Positions 8,738 through 18,133 are shown, counted from the stretch's first letter. The stretch: DNA of 64,000 nucleotides from Burkholderia cenocepacia (GCF_900446215.1 NZ_UAQZ01000004.1:42715-106714); one strand, 5' to 3'. A program made the numbers and translations. The notes: generated by a model not told the origin, from the letters alone.

Positions 8738-9799
8738 ATGCCCACGCTGTTCGATCCCGTTACCCTCGGCGACCTGACCCTGCCGAACCGCATCGTGATG
8801 GCGCCGCTCACCCGCTCCCGTGCGGGCGCGACGCGTGTGCCGAACGCGCTGATGGCGCGCTACTACGCCGAGCGCGCATCGGCCGGCCTGATCATTACCG
8901 AAGCGACGTCGGTCACGCCGCAAGGCGTCGGCTATGCCGACACGCCGGGCATCTGGTCCGACGAACAGGTCGAAGGCTGGAAGCAGATCACGCAGGCCGT
9001 GCATGCGGCCGGCGGGCGCATCGTGCTGCAACTCTGGCACGTCGGCCGGATTTCCGATCCGATGTTCCTGAACGGCGACCTGCCTGTCGCGCCGAGCGCG
9101 ATCGCCGCGGGCGGCCACGTGAGCCTCGTGCGTCCGCCGCGCCCGTTCGTGACGCCGCGCGCCCTCGAACTCGACGAAATTCCGGGCATCGTCGCCGCGT
9201 ACCGCAAGGGCGCCGAGAATGCGAAGGCAGCGGGCTTCGACGGCGTGGAAATTCACGGCGCGAACGGCTACCTGCTCGACCAGTTCCTGCAGGACAGCAC
9301 CAATCGCCGCACCGATGCGTACGGCGGCCCGATCGAGAATCGCGCGCGCCTGCTGCTCGAAGTGGTCGACGCGGCGATCGACGTGTGGGGCGCGGGCCGG
9401 GTTGGCGTGCATCTCGCACCGCGCGGCGACGCCCATACGATGGGCGATTCCGATCCGGCGGCCACGTTCGGTTACGTCGCGCGCGAACTCGGTCGCCGCA
9501 AGATCGCGTTCATCTTCACGCGCGAATCGTATTCGGGCGACCAGTTGAGCCCGCGCCTGAAGGAAGCATTCGGCGGCCCGCTGATCGCGAACGAGCAGTT
9601 CACGCTCGACACCGCGCAGGCCGCGCTCGCGAACGGCAGCGCCGACGCGATCGCCTGGGGCAAGCTGTTCATCGCGAACCCGGACCTGCCGCGCCGCCTC
9701 GAAATCGGCGCGCCGCTCAACAAGCCGGTGCCGGAGACGTTCTACGCGGAAGGCGAAACGGGCTACACCGACTACCCTGCGCTGAGCGACGCGGCCTGA
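8738..9799 (+). CDS. nemA: Old yellow enzyme, NemA-like alkene/N-ethylmaleimide reductase
   Basis: This is a 353-aa FMN-dependent ene-reductase that reduces activated C=C bonds with NAD(P)H. Family landmarks are LPNRIVMAPLTRSRA at the start, QLWHVGR, the active-site block EIHGANGYLLDQFLQ (substrate-binding His/Asn and proton-donor Tyr), the strand-end YGGPIENRAR and the FMN-phosphate region near the C-terminus. GAAGAGG lies upstream of the start. It follows the ArsR-type regulator, an arrangement known for electrophile-responsive nemR/nemA-like pairs. The likely role is detoxification of reactive electrophiles. Confidence 0.9.
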   Translation: MPTLFDPVTLGDLTLPNRIVMAPLTRSRAGATRVPNALMARYYAERASAGLIITEATSVTPQGVGYADTPGIWSDEQVEGWKQITQAVHAAGGRIVLQLWHVGRISDPMFLNGDLPVAPSAIAAGGHVSLVRPPRPFVTPRALELDEIPGIVAAYRKGAENAKAAGFDGVEIHGANGYLLDQFLQDSTNRRTDAYGGPIENRARLLLEVVDAAIDVWGAGRVGVHLAPRGDAHTMGDSDPAATFGYVARELGRRKIAFIFTRESYSGDQLSPRLKEAFGGPLIANEQFTLDTAQAALANGSADAIAWGKLFIANPDLPRRLEIGAPLNKPVPETFYAEGETGYTDYPALSDAA

Positions 9800-9817
9800 C
9801 GGTAGGACGGCGCGGGT

Positions 9818-10345
9818 TCAGGCGCGCACGTCGGCACGCATGAACACGCGCTGCGTTTCGTCGAGACCGAGCGCGACGTGGTGCGCGCGGATCGCGCGCA
9901 GCGCGTCGTCGAGAGATGCGTCGTCGATGATGTGGAAACCGAGGCGCGCGTAATAAGGGGCGTTCCACGGCGCGTCGCGGAACGTCGACAGCACGACCTC
10001 GACGATGCCGTCTTGCGCGGCGCGCGCCATGATCCGCTCGATCAGGCGCGCGCCGATCCGCTGCCCCGCATGCGACGGCGCGACATCCAGTTCCTCCAGA
10101 TACAGCCGCTGCGCATCGAGCAGCCGGTAGAACGCGAACCCGACGCACGTGCCTTGCGAATCGACCGCGACGTACGCGCGACCGTCGTCGATCCGCATGA
10201 GCACGGCAGCCGCATCGGTCGGCTCGCCGTCGGCGATGTCGGCCATGCCGACCTCGCGAAACCGCTGCGCGGCGGCCACTTCCACGGCGGCCATCGCGGC
10301 CGCGTCTTCCCGCGTGGCGGGGCGAATCAGGATCGATGCAGGCAT
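9818..10345 (-). CDS. GNAT-family N-acetyltransferase
   Basis: This is a 175-aa acyl-CoA-dependent acetyltransferase. It begins ILIRPATREDAAAM, typical of the family. The acetyl-CoA pyrophosphate loop follows strand 4 (LEELDVAPSHAGQRIGARLI, a Q/RxxGxG/A variant), and YYARLGF marks motif B. The neighbours are unrelated, and the acceptor substrate cannot be inferred. Confidence 0.85.
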   Translation of the reverse strand: MPASILIRPATREDAAAMAAVEVAAAQRFREVGMADIADGEPTDAAAVLMRIDDGRAYVAVDSQGTCVGFAFYRLLDAQRLYLEELDVAPSHAGQRIGARLIERIMARAAQDGIVEVVLSTFRDAPWNAPYYARLGFHIIDDASLDDALRAIRAHHVALGLDETQRVFMRADVRA

Positions 10346-10468
10346 GACGGCAATTCGGGCAGGCAGTCCGGGACGGCCGTCACTATAATCGAAACCTCAT
10401 ACGTATCGTTTCGAACGCCCGATCCACGGGGTTCGCCAGCTGCGGCAGCCCCGGCGACCCGCCGCCCG

Positions 10469-11389
10469 CTAACAGCGAAACGCCTTGCGCCAGACGCCCT
10501 GCTCCGGCGTGCGAGCGTTGCATTCGATCAGCGCGCGCACCAGCGCCCAGTCGTCGTCATCGCAGAAATCGAGCAGCATCGCGCCGTACGGGCCGCGCTG
10601 TTCGCGCAAGCGCACCGCCAGTCGCGCATGAATGCCCGGCACGCGGCCATCGCCGTGTGCGACCACCGACGGATTCGCGCCCATCCCCGTTCCGCTGCAG
10701 AAATTGAGCGCCCAGCGGCCGCTGTCCGGCAGCGGCAGATGCGTCAGCAACGCGTCGATCGCACGCCACTTCCATGCGATCGATGCGGCCACCGGCACGC
10801 GATACTCGTCCTGAATCACGAACGCGCCGTCCGGATGGTCGATCGTGAACGTCGCGTTGTCGGGCCACGCGGTCAGGTCGATGCCGAGCGGCCGGCCGCT
10901 GCGAAAGCGCCGCAACAGCACGACCGCGCCGCGCACGTCGCCGAGCGTCGGCAGCGTGCCGCCGGCATGCCAGCGCAGCCGCGGATGCCGCGCGCGATGC
11001 GCGTCGAACGTCGCATCGAAACCGCGCGTGCACGCACGCGCCGGCCATTCGTCCTTCACCGACATCACGATGCATTCGCGCGGATGCGCATCGAGAAAGC
11101 GCGTACAGGTTGCCAGCACGTCGTCGAACGTCATGCCGAGCGCGATGCCGCCGTGATGGATGTCGAACGCATCGCGCACGTGCCGGCAGCGGATGTCGAG
11201 CAGCCGCACGCCATGCGCGAGCTGCGCCTCGAGCGGCGCGCGCTGCGTGCGCACGAGCAAATCGTCGACCGTATACGCACAGGTGTCATGGCTGCCCGGT
11301 AGGGTCAGCGTATGCAGCGGCCGCGCGTCGTCGAGCGCCGACATCCAGTCGGCAGGCGGCACGCACGTATCGTGGCTCGAAGGGATCAT
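10469..11389 (-). CDS. Phosphatidylinositol-specific phospholipase C-like protein
   Basis: This 306-aa protein has the PI-PLC X-domain pattern: WMSALDDARPL then LPGSHDTCAY with the first catalytic His, GVRLLDIRCR, and HHG with the second His. Bacterial PI-PLCs cleave the phosphodiester of inositol phospholipids. No signal peptide is seen, so the product is predicted cytosolic unless exported unconventionally. The start ATG at 11389 is only 6 bases from the start of the divergent LacI gene, so any promoter must lie inside the neighbour. An internal ATG at residue 16 is an alternative start, but the preceding DW is normal for the family. Confidence 0.8.
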   Translation of the reverse strand: MIPSSHDTCVPPADWMSALDDARPLHTLTLPGSHDTCAYTVDDLLVRTQRAPLEAQLAHGVRLLDIRCRHVRDAFDIHHGGIALGMTFDDVLATCTRFLDAHPRECIVMSVKDEWPARACTRGFDATFDAHRARHPRLRWHAGGTLPTLGDVRGAVVLLRRFRSGRPLGIDLTAWPDNATFTIDHPDGAFVIQDEYRVPVAASIAWKWRAIDALLTHLPLPDSGRWALNFCSGTGMGANPSVVAHGDGRVPGIHARLAVRLREQRGPYGAMLLDFCDDDDWALVRALIECNARTPEQGVWRKAFRC

Positions 11390-11395
11390 GAATCG

Positions 11396-12418
11396 ATGAA
11401 TGACAAGGAAAGAAAACCGTGGGTCACGGCGTCGGATGTCGCGGCGCGGGCCGGCGTCTCACGCTCCGCAGTGTCGCGCGCGTTCTCGCCGACGGCAAGC
11501 ATCGCGCCGCAAACACGCGAACGCGTGATGGTCGCCGCGCGGGCGCTGGGCTACCAGGTCAACCTGATCGCGCGCGACATGATCACGCAGCGCAGCAGCA
11601 TGATCGGCGTCGTGACGGCCGGATTCGAGAACCCGTTTCGCGCGCGGCTGCTGTCGGACCTGATGGCCACGCTCGGGCAGCGCGCGCTCACGCCGCTCGT
11701 GACCAATGCGGAAGACCCGCGCCAGATCCGGCAATCGCTCGAACAACTGCTCAGCTATCGGATCGCGGGCCTCGTGATGACGTCCGCGTCGCCGCCGCTG
11801 TCGGTCGCGCAGCAGTATCTCGAACACCGGATTCCGGTCGTGATGATCAACCGCGAAGCGAACCTGCCGGGCGCGGACGTGGTCGTCAGCGACAACGCGG
11901 CGGGCGCGGTCCACGCCGCGCAGCGGCTCGTGCGGGCCGGCGCGCGCCGGCTCGCGTTCGTCGGCCCGCGCGGCACGAGCTACAGCGCGCGGTCGCGCGC
12001 CGCGGCGTTCGAACAGGCGCTCGCGCAACGCGACGCATTCGACGCGACGCTCGTCCGCGTGCTCGACACGCCGTCCGACACCCACGCCGGCGGGATCGAC
12101 GCGGCGCGGCAACTGTTCGCGACGGGCGAGCGGCCCGACGGCGTGTTCTGCTCGTCCGACCTGCTCGCGCTCGGCGTGATCGACGTCGCACGCCGAGAAT
12201 TCGGCTTGCGCGTACCGGACGACCTGCGCGTGATCGGCTTCGACGACATCCCCGCCGCCGAGTACGACGCCTATCGGCTGACGACACTGCGGCAGGACAC
12301 GCGCGGCCTCGCCCTCGCGGCGATCGACCTGCTTGCGGACCGGCTGCAGACGTTCGACGGCCCGTCGCGCACGCGAGTCGTGCCGGTCACGCAGGTGGTG
12401 CGAAACAGCTGCGCGTGA
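11396..12418 (+). CDS. LacI-family transcriptional regulator
   Basis: This is a 340-aa repressor-type protein. The N-terminal LacI HTH reads VTASDVAARAGVSRSAVSRAF, followed by the hinge region. A periplasmic-binding-like sensor domain follows (VTAGFENPFRARLL, GVFCSSDLLALGVI, IGFDDIPAAEYDAYRLTTL). It lies beside a convergent sugar ABC operon, and a perfect palindrome with a central CG stands upstream of that operon. Control of the transporter by this protein is therefore the likely arrangement. The ligand is presumably the transported sugar. An AAGGGA about 11 bases upstream may be the ribosome-binding site. Confidence 0.9.
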   Translation: MNDKERKPWVTASDVAARAGVSRSAVSRAFSPTASIAPQTRERVMVAARALGYQVNLIARDMITQRSSMIGVVTAGFENPFRARLLSDLMATLGQRALTPLVTNAEDPRQIRQSLEQLLSYRIAGLVMTSASPPLSVAQQYLEHRIPVVMINREANLPGADVVVSDNAAGAVHAAQRLVRAGARRLAFVGPRGTSYSARSRAAAFEQALAQRDAFDATLVRVLDTPSDTHAGGIDAARQLFATGERPDGVFCSSDLLALGVIDVARREFGLRVPDDLRVIGFDDIPAAEYDAYRLTTLRQDTRGLALAAIDLLADRLQTFDGPSRTRVVPVTQVVRNSCA

Positions 12419-12450
12419 CGACGCAGGACCGGGCGCGGTCACCTCGCGCG

Positions 12451-13311
12451 TCACTTCAATCCGCCCGCGAACCCGCGCAACAGGTAGCGCTGCACGTAAC
12501 CGGCCACGGCGAGCGTGGGCAGCGACGCCATCAGCCCCGCGCTCATCAGGTCGCCCCAGTCGATCCCGTTCTCCGTCACGTAGCCGGCGATCGCGAGCGG
12601 CAGCGTGAAGCGGCTCGGCGTCGACACGAACAGCAGCGCGATCAGGAATTCGTTCCAGGCCGCGATGAACACGAAGATCGCGGTCGCGATCAGCCCCGGC
12701 GCGCACAGCGGCAGCACGATCTGCACGAGCCGCCGCGCGAGCCCCGCGCCGTCGATGCACGCCGCCTCTTCGTACTCGATCGGGACGTCGCGCACGAACG
12801 CGAGCAGCATCCAGATCGCCATCGGCAATGCATAGATCTGATACGCGAGCATCAGGCCGAGCGTCGAATCGAGCAGGTGCAGCCGCTTCGCGAGCGCGAA
12901 CAGCGGCACCGCGATCGTGATCGGCGGCATCAGCTTCAACGCCAGCACGAGCACCAGGAACAGCAGGTCGAGCCGCGCCGGAAACCGCAGCCGCACGAGC
13001 GCATACGCGGCCGGAAACGCGAGCGCCAGTGCGAGCAGCGTCGTGCCGAAGCCGACCAGCAGCGAATTGAACAGCGGCGCGCCGATACCGTTCGACCACA
13101 CCGACGCAAAATGCTCGACGGTCGGCGCGGCCGGCCAGATCCGCAACGGATGATCGAGGCGTTCGAGCGTCGGCATGAAGGCCGCGCCGGCCATCCACAG
13201 GCACGGCAGCAGCAACAGTGCGAGCGCGACGATGCGCAGCGCCCACGGCACCGTTTGACCGAATGCGGCGCCCGTTCGGGCGCGCGGGATACCCATCGAT
13301 CGCGTCGTCAT
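12451..13311 (-). CDS. Carbohydrate ABC transporter permease (MalG type)
   Basis: This is a 286-aa inner-membrane permease with six predicted helices. The EAA loop (EYEEAACIDGAGLARRLVQIVLP) contacts the ATPase. It is the last gene of the substrate-binding protein/permease/permease operon. Its start overlaps the preceding permease stop by 4 bases (ATGA), showing translational coupling. No ATPase gene follows. Confidence 0.9.
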   Translation of the reverse strand: MTTRSMGIPRARTGAAFGQTVPWALRIVALALLLLPCLWMAGAAFMPTLERLDHPLRIWPAAPTVEHFASVWSNGIGAPLFNSLLVGFGTTLLALALAFPAAYALVRLRFPARLDLLFLVLVLALKLMPPITIAVPLFALAKRLHLLDSTLGLMLAYQIYALPMAIWMLLAFVRDVPIEYEEAACIDGAGLARRLVQIVLPLCAPGLIATAIFVFIAAWNEFLIALLFVSTPSRFTLPLAIAGYVTENGIDWGDLMSAGLMASLPTLAVAGYVQRYLLRGFAGGLK

Positions 13312-14177
13312 GCGCGCCGCTTGCGAACCGTCTGCCATACGTACCCCGAGACCAGCAGCGCGGACGCCGCGAGCATCAGCACCGACGCGGCACTCGCCGG
13401 CCCGACGTTGAAGAAGCGGAAGCCCGTGTCGTAGATATAGGTCGACAGCGTCTGCGTCGCGTTGCCGGGGCCGCCGCCCGTCAGCGCATAGACCTTGTCG
13501 AACAGCTTGAACGTGTCGATCGAGCGCAGCAGCAGCGCGAGGCCGATCTGCGGCGCGGCGAGCGGCAGCGTGATGTCGCGCAGACACTGCCACTCGCTCG
13601 CGCCGTCGGTGCGCGCGGCTTCGTACAGTTCCGGCGGAATCGACTGCAGCCCGGCCAGCACGATCAGGAACGCCATCGGCGTCCACTGCCAGACGTCGAC
13701 GAGCGCGAGCGACCACAGCGCGAGATGCGGATCGGACAGCCAGCGCACGCCTTCGATGCCGAACGCCGCGAGCAGCGCATTGAGGAAGCCGTCGAAGTTC
13801 AGCCAGTTGCGCCAGATCGCCGAGCACACGAGCGTGGACAGCATCATCGGCAGGATCGCGAGCGGCAATGCGATGCGCCGGCCCGGAAACGCGCGCACGA
13901 ACAACAGCGCGAGACCGAAGCCGAGCGCGACTTCGGCGAGCGACGCGACGATCGTGAAGCGCAACGTGTTGCCGAAGCCGGCCGCGAACGCGTCGTTGCC
14001 GAGCACCGCGCGATAGTTCGCGAGCCCCGCGAACGCGCGGCGGCCGGCCGAGTAGTCGACCCGGCAGAACGAGTCGATCAGCACCTGCGCGACCGGATAC
14101 AGCGCGAGCGCGGCGAGCACCAGCAGCGCGGGCCCGAGCAGCGCGACGAACGGCAGGCTGCGGCCGAACGCTTTCAT
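13308..14177 (-). CDS. Carbohydrate ABC transporter permease (MalF/UgpA type)
   Basis: This is a 289-aa permease with an N-terminal helix (FVALLGPALLVLAALALYP), the periplasmic loop containing FAGLANYRAVLG and the EAA loop (LYEAARTDGASEWQCLRDITLPL). It partners with the MalG-type permease encoded immediately after it. A 34-base gap separates it from the binding-protein gene upstream, consistent with a single transcript. Confidence 0.9.
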   Translation of the reverse strand: MKAFGRSLPFVALLGPALLVLAALALYPVAQVLIDSFCRVDYSAGRRAFAGLANYRAVLGNDAFAAGFGNTLRFTIVASLAEVALGFGLALLFVRAFPGRRIALPLAILPMMLSTLVCSAIWRNWLNFDGFLNALLAAFGIEGVRWLSDPHLALWSLALVDVWQWTPMAFLIVLAGLQSIPPELYEAARTDGASEWQCLRDITLPLAAPQIGLALLLRSIDTFKLFDKVYALTGGGPGNATQTLSTYIYDTGFRFFNVGPASAASVLMLAASALLVSGYVWQTVRKRRA

Positions 14178-14211
14178 GCGCGAGCTCCGGCCAGCGGATC
14201 GACGTGAGCCG

Positions 14212-15450
14212 TCACTTGCCAGCCGCGGCCGTCGCCTGCGCGATCTTCTGCTGCGCCTGGCGCAGCGCGGCGTCGGGCGCGGCCTGCCCCGTCAGCGCGA
14301 GCTGCAACTGATCGCCGAGAATGCTCTCGACCTGCTGCCAGTCCTTCACACGCGGCCGCGCACGGCCGGCCTCGAGCGCCTTCAGTTGATCGGGATACCA
14401 GCGGTACTGGCGCACCAGCGCCGGATCGTTGAACACGCTGCGGCGGGTCGGCGGAATGCCGATGCCGGCGAGGCGCGTCTGCGTGTCGCGCGCGGTGAGG
14501 TACGCGAGAAAATCCTGCGCGAGCTTCGCGTGCGGCGCGTCCTTCGGAATGCCCATCTGCCAGATGCCGAGCATCGGCGCCGGGCCCGCGGTCTGCCCCG
14601 GCGGCGGCTGCAGCGCGATCTGCCCGACCACGCGCGACTGCTTCGCGTCGTCGAGCGCCGGCACCCACGCCGGCCACACCTCGATCGACTGCGCGGCCGT
14701 GCCGCGTTGCAGCGCGTCGCGCACTTCCGCCGCGCCGTACACGTCGACGTCCTTCGGCGCGAACGCCTTCAGCGCGAGGAACGTCTTCAGCGCGGCCTGC
14801 GCTTCGCGCGAATCGATCGTCACGTTGCCGGCGTGGTCGAACACGTCGCCGCCGTACGCCCACAGGATCGGCAGGAAGCCCGTGACGACCGGGTTGCCCT
14901 TCGTGCCGCGGAACACGACACCCGACACGCTCTTGTCCGCGCCGCCGACGGTCTGCGCGATCTTCAGCACGTCGTCCCAGTTGCGCGGCGGTTGCAGCTT
15001 GTACTTCGCGAGCAGGTCCTTGCGGTACGCGAACATCTCGACGTTGCCGACGATCGGCAGCGCGTACAGCGCACCGGCCGCATTGCGGCCGAGCGCGACG
15101 GCGGACGGCACGAGATCGGCGTCCGCGAGCGCCGCGGGCAGCGGCTTCAGCCAGCCGTTGCCGATGAATTCCGGCGCCCACGTGTCGTCCATCATCACGA
15201 GGTCGTACGCGCCGGTGCCTTCGCGCATCGACAGCTTGAGCTTCTGGTACAGGTTCGCGTTCGGCAGCTTGAGCAGCTCGATCTCGGTGCCCGGATGCAG
15301 CTTGTTGAAGCCGGCGACGGCGTCGGCCAGCCCCTTGCCGTAGATGTCGTCGCGGCCCGCGATGACGAGATCCGCCGCGAAGGCGTGCGTGGCGGCAACG
15401 GATAGCGCAACGGCGGCGGACAGCGCGCGCAGGCGGCTCAGCAGGGTCAT
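14212..15450 (-). CDS. Sugar ABC transporter substrate-binding protein
   Basis: This is a 412-aa periplasmic binding protein (extracellular solute-binding family 1). The signal peptide ends THAFA. The mature protein starts ADLVIAGRDDIYGKGLADAV, then shows FNKLHPGTEIELLKLPN and YDLVMMDDTW, typical of maltose/glycerol-phosphate-type receptors. It is the first gene of a three-gene operon lacking an ATPase, so a shared ATPase encoded elsewhere is probably used. A perfect palindrome about 40 bases upstream is the predicted LacI site. The sugar is unknown. Confidence 0.9.
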   Translation of the reverse strand: MTLLSRLRALSAAVALSVAATHAFAADLVIAGRDDIYGKGLADAVAGFNKLHPGTEIELLKLPNANLYQKLKLSMREGTGAYDLVMMDDTWAPEFIGNGWLKPLPAALADADLVPSAVALGRNAAGALYALPIVGNVEMFAYRKDLLAKYKLQPPRNWDDVLKIAQTVGGADKSVSGVVFRGTKGNPVVTGFLPILWAYGGDVFDHAGNVTIDSREAQAALKTFLALKAFAPKDVDVYGAAEVRDALQRGTAAQSIEVWPAWVPALDDAKQSRVVGQIALQPPPGQTAGPAPMLGIWQMGIPKDAPHAKLAQDFLAYLTARDTQTRLAGIGIPPTRRSVFNDPALVRQYRWYPDQLKALEAGRARPRVKDWQQVESILGDQLQLALTGQAAPDAALRQAQQKIAQATAAAGK

Positions 15451-15490
15451 GTGGTCTCTCTCGATCGGCGTATGGAGCGGAACAATCATG

Positions 15491-15510
15491 CGTTGCACAC
15501 GTGTGCAACG
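15491..15510. promoter_or_regulatory. Perfect 20-bp palindrome, predicted LacI-family operator
   Basis: The half-site CGTTGCACAC is followed directly by its exact reverse complement, with CG at the dyad centre as is usual for LacI-family operators. It is 41 bases upstream of the substrate-binding-protein start. The regulator encoded at 11396-12418 is the obvious candidate binder. This is a prediction from sequence only. Confidence 0.75.
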
Positions 15511-15749
15511 CCGGCGACGGGTCAAGTCGCCTGAAGCGTCGCCATTGTTCACGCAGACCGTGAAGGTATTGTGGCAAGCCGCAAGCCGGGCAACCTGACG
15601 CGCGGATGCCGTCGATCCGGGTCCATTCAGTCAAGCATACGGACGATTTTTTTCAAGCAAGGCTTTCCATCGATCGCCCGATGCCGCCTCATGCCCGTGA
15701 AGACCGCACGGCGGCACGCGACCGGCGTGCCACCGCCCGCCGTTCGAGG

Positions 15750-16958
15750 TCAAAAGTTCACACGAATCCCTGCCATCACCGCCAGTTGCCGGCTCGAATT
15801 GCTGTTCGCGAGCACCGGAATCTGCGCATAGTTGACCGCGTTGCCGCTCGCGTCGGTGCCGAGCCCCGTGCCGCTCGCGACCTGGCCGATCGCGACCGCA
15901 TACAGCGCGGTGCGCTTCGACAGGCTGTAGTTCGCGCCGACGTTCACCTGGTGGAACCGCGTCGTGCCGCGCCCGTCCGTATGCGCGGCGTTGAAGATGT
16001 ACGCGACGCCGCCTTGCAGCGCCGGCGTGAACATGTATGTGACGTTCAGCTCGCCGATGTCGAACGTGAACGCCTGCGTGCGCGGCTGCGCGTCGGTCGA
16101 GAAATAGCGGCTGTCGCCGAGCCGCGTGTGCGTGTAGGTCAGCGCGACCGTCGCCGCGCCGAGCGTGACCGACCCGCCTGCGCCGAACGCGCGCATCGAG
16201 CCGGCATCCTGCAGCAGGCAGTACATCGCGCCCGGGTTGCTGCACGCGAAATCGCCGATATAGCCGCTCGCGCCGCCGAGCGCCGCGTCGAGCGGCTGGT
16301 GCAGGTCGAGGTAACCGACCGAGAACGCCACCGGCGCCCGCGTGTACGTCGCGGCCACCGCATAGCCGCGCTTCGCGGAAAAATCGCCGGCCTGCCCGCC
16401 GAAGCTGAACGTGCCGCCGAACGTGAGGCCGTTGAAATCGGCGCTGGTGAACTTCACCGCGTTGTTGAAGTTGAACGCGGCATTCAGGTTGTCGACGTCG
16501 CCGAGATGCGAGCCGTACGGCGTCGCCCAGTTGTTGCTCGATACGTACGCGCCGAGCATGTCGGTGTACGAGTCGTACTGGCGGCCGAGGCCGAGCGTGC
16601 CGATTCCGTCCTGGCGCAGCCCGACCCATGCCTGCCGGCTGAATGCGGTGCCGCCCTGCAGCGCCTGCCCGTTCGCGGACAGGAACTGCTGCTCGAGTGT
16701 AAACACCGCGTTGAGGCCGCCGCCGAGCGGCTCGGCGCCCTGGAAGCCGAAGCGGGACGGCACGAGGTTGCCGCCGCCCATCTGCCAGGCATGGCCGCCG
16801 CCCGTGCTGCCGTCGGCGCGTGTGAACTGCTGGTTCGTCGAATAGATGATGCCGGTGTCCACGGTGCCGTACAGCGTCACGCTCCCCGAAGTCTGCGCGT
16901 GTGCGTGCAGGCAGCCCAGCATGGCCGCGGCTGCGGTCAGTCGTCGTCCGTTCTTCAT
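15750..16958 (-). CDS. Gram-negative general porin (Burkholderia type)
   Basis: This is a 402-aa outer-membrane beta-barrel. The signal peptide ends HAHAQ, and the mature N-terminus SSVTLYGxxD-like block (GSVTLYGTVDTGI) is the signature of betaproteobacterial porins, as are SRFGFQG and the terminal Phe of IRVNF. The start MKNGRR was chosen because AGAGGGG lies upstream and the signal peptide follows. It is the last gene of the leftward amine cluster and has its own copy of the cluster's repeated motif about 97 bases upstream, suggesting coregulated uptake across the outer membrane. Confidence 0.92.
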   Translation of the reverse strand: MKNGRRLTAAAAMLGCLHAHAQTSGSVTLYGTVDTGIIYSTNQQFTRADGSTGGGHAWQMGGGNLVPSRFGFQGAEPLGGGLNAVFTLEQQFLSANGQALQGGTAFSRQAWVGLRQDGIGTLGLGRQYDSYTDMLGAYVSSNNWATPYGSHLGDVDNLNAAFNFNNAVKFTSADFNGLTFGGTFSFGGQAGDFSAKRGYAVAATYTRAPVAFSVGYLDLHQPLDAALGGASGYIGDFACSNPGAMYCLLQDAGSMRAFGAGGSVTLGAATVALTYTHTRLGDSRYFSTDAQPRTQAFTFDIGELNVTYMFTPALQGGVAYIFNAAHTDGRGTTRFHQVNVGANYSLSKRTALYAVAIGQVASGTGLGTDASGNAVNYAQIPVLANSNSSRQLAVMAGIRVNF

Positions 16959-17055
16959 GTCCCGCCCCTCTGTGATCATCGATTCGCAGTGCGAACCGAT
17001 GGTGTTTTCGATATGGGTGACAGGACTTTATCCAGCGAAAATTCCGGACCTCTAT

Positions 17056-17070
17056 CGCAAATCGGCAAAC
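17056..17070 (-). promoter_or_regulatory. Cluster motif copy 1 (before the porin)
   Basis: On the minus strand this reads GTTTGCCGATTTGCG, a TTTGC direct repeat with an 8-base period. It is identical over 15 bases to the copy before the APC permease and close to copies before the aldehyde dehydrogenase and LuxR genes. It lies about 97 bases before the porin start. It is a predicted activator site; the AraC or LuxR protein of the cluster is the likely binder. Confidence 0.6.
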
Positions 17071-17125
17071 GGTGGGGGGTGCGACCCGCGACGACGCCGT
17101 GCGGCGCCGTCACGATGCGCGTGCG

Positions 17126-18064
17126 TCATTCGGGACGCGTGGTCTGGGAAGGCAGCTCGCCGAACAGGTCGCGATACTCGCGCGCGAAATAGCCGAGGTG
17201 CGTAAAACCCCAGCTCGCGGCGGCTTCGCCGACGCCGAGTTGCTGCGCCGACGTCGTGCGCAGCAGGCGACGCACCGCGTTCAGCCGGATCGTGCGCAGG
17301 TAGCCGACCGGCGTGACGTCGGCCACGCGCTGGAAGCTCGTTTGCAGCGTGCGGCGGCTGCAGCGCAGCGCGCGACACAGTTCGAGCACGGTGACGGGTT
17401 CTTCGGGCCGGTCGCGCAGATGCTTCTCGCAGCGGCTCACGATATCGCTGTAGGTGGCGTGCGTGATGTCGCGGCGCTCGACGCCGATACCCTGTTCGAG
17501 CGCATCGAGGAACATGCCGAGCATCGCGTCGCGAAACATCTTGCGGGTCGCCGCGTATTCGAGGCAGCCCGGGTTGCGCTGGGCCTCGTCGATCAGCGCC
17601 GACAGCCGCACGCCGAGCGCGACGCCCTGCGCGTCGGACAGCCGCGTCACGTGCCGCAGCCGGCGCGCGCCGGCCGCGCCGAATTCGGCTTCGCACAGCT
17701 CGTCGACCATGTCGGACGCCGCGCTGATCCCGACGAGCCCCATCCCTTCCGGCGTGTGGAATTCGAAATCCTCGCCGGCGCGCAGCGCGAGCAGCGCATA
17801 GCCGTCGACCGGCTGGCCCTGGAACGTGCCCGCGAGCGGCACGGACAGCGGCACCGCGAGCGACGTGCGCGCGACCGGTGCGAGCCCGGTTTGCGCGACG
17901 CGCCGGTTGGTCGTTTCGCGGAAGAAGTGGAAATCGTCGTACAGCACCTGCGTGACGGTGCCCTTGAAGCGGCCCGGCGTCATCTGACGGTAAACCTGAT
18001 GCCAGCCCGCGATCGCGAGCCCGTGATCGTGCACGTCTTCGTGTGAGCGTGACTGGAACAGCAT
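17126..18064 (-). CDS. AraC-family regulator, EutR-like
   Basis: This is a 312-aa regulator. The N-terminal sensor region (HGLAIAGWHQVYRQMTPGRF, then FFRETTNRR) closely resembles that of the ethanolamine regulator EutR. The C-terminus holds the double HTH of the AraC family (TVLELCRALRCSRRTLQTSF and WGFTHLGYFAREYRDLFGELP). The start at 18064 was chosen because GGAG lies 6 bases upstream; the ATG at 18070 is too close to it. It sits between the DUF3156-like gene and the porin in a one-direction amine cluster and probably activates it in response to an amine or its aldehyde. Direct-repeat sites of the sort AraC proteins bind occur before four of the genes. Confidence 0.85.
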   Translation of the reverse strand: MLFQSRSHEDVHDHGLAIAGWHQVYRQMTPGRFKGTVTQVLYDDFHFFRETTNRRVAQTGLAPVARTSLAVPLSVPLAGTFQGQPVDGYALLALRAGEDFEFHTPEGMGLVGISAASDMVDELCEAEFGAAGARRLRHVTRLSDAQGVALGVRLSALIDEAQRNPGCLEYAATRKMFRDAMLGMFLDALEQGIGVERRDITHATYSDIVSRCEKHLRDRPEEPVTVLELCRALRCSRRTLQTSFQRVADVTPVGYLRTIRLNAVRRLLRTTSAQQLGVGEAAASWGFTHLGYFAREYRDLFGELPSQTTRPE

Positions 18065-18133
18065 CGGCATCTCCGGTAAAACCCTGATTCCTGGATGCGG
18101 CCGCCGGGTTTGCGCGGCACGCATCGCCACAGC

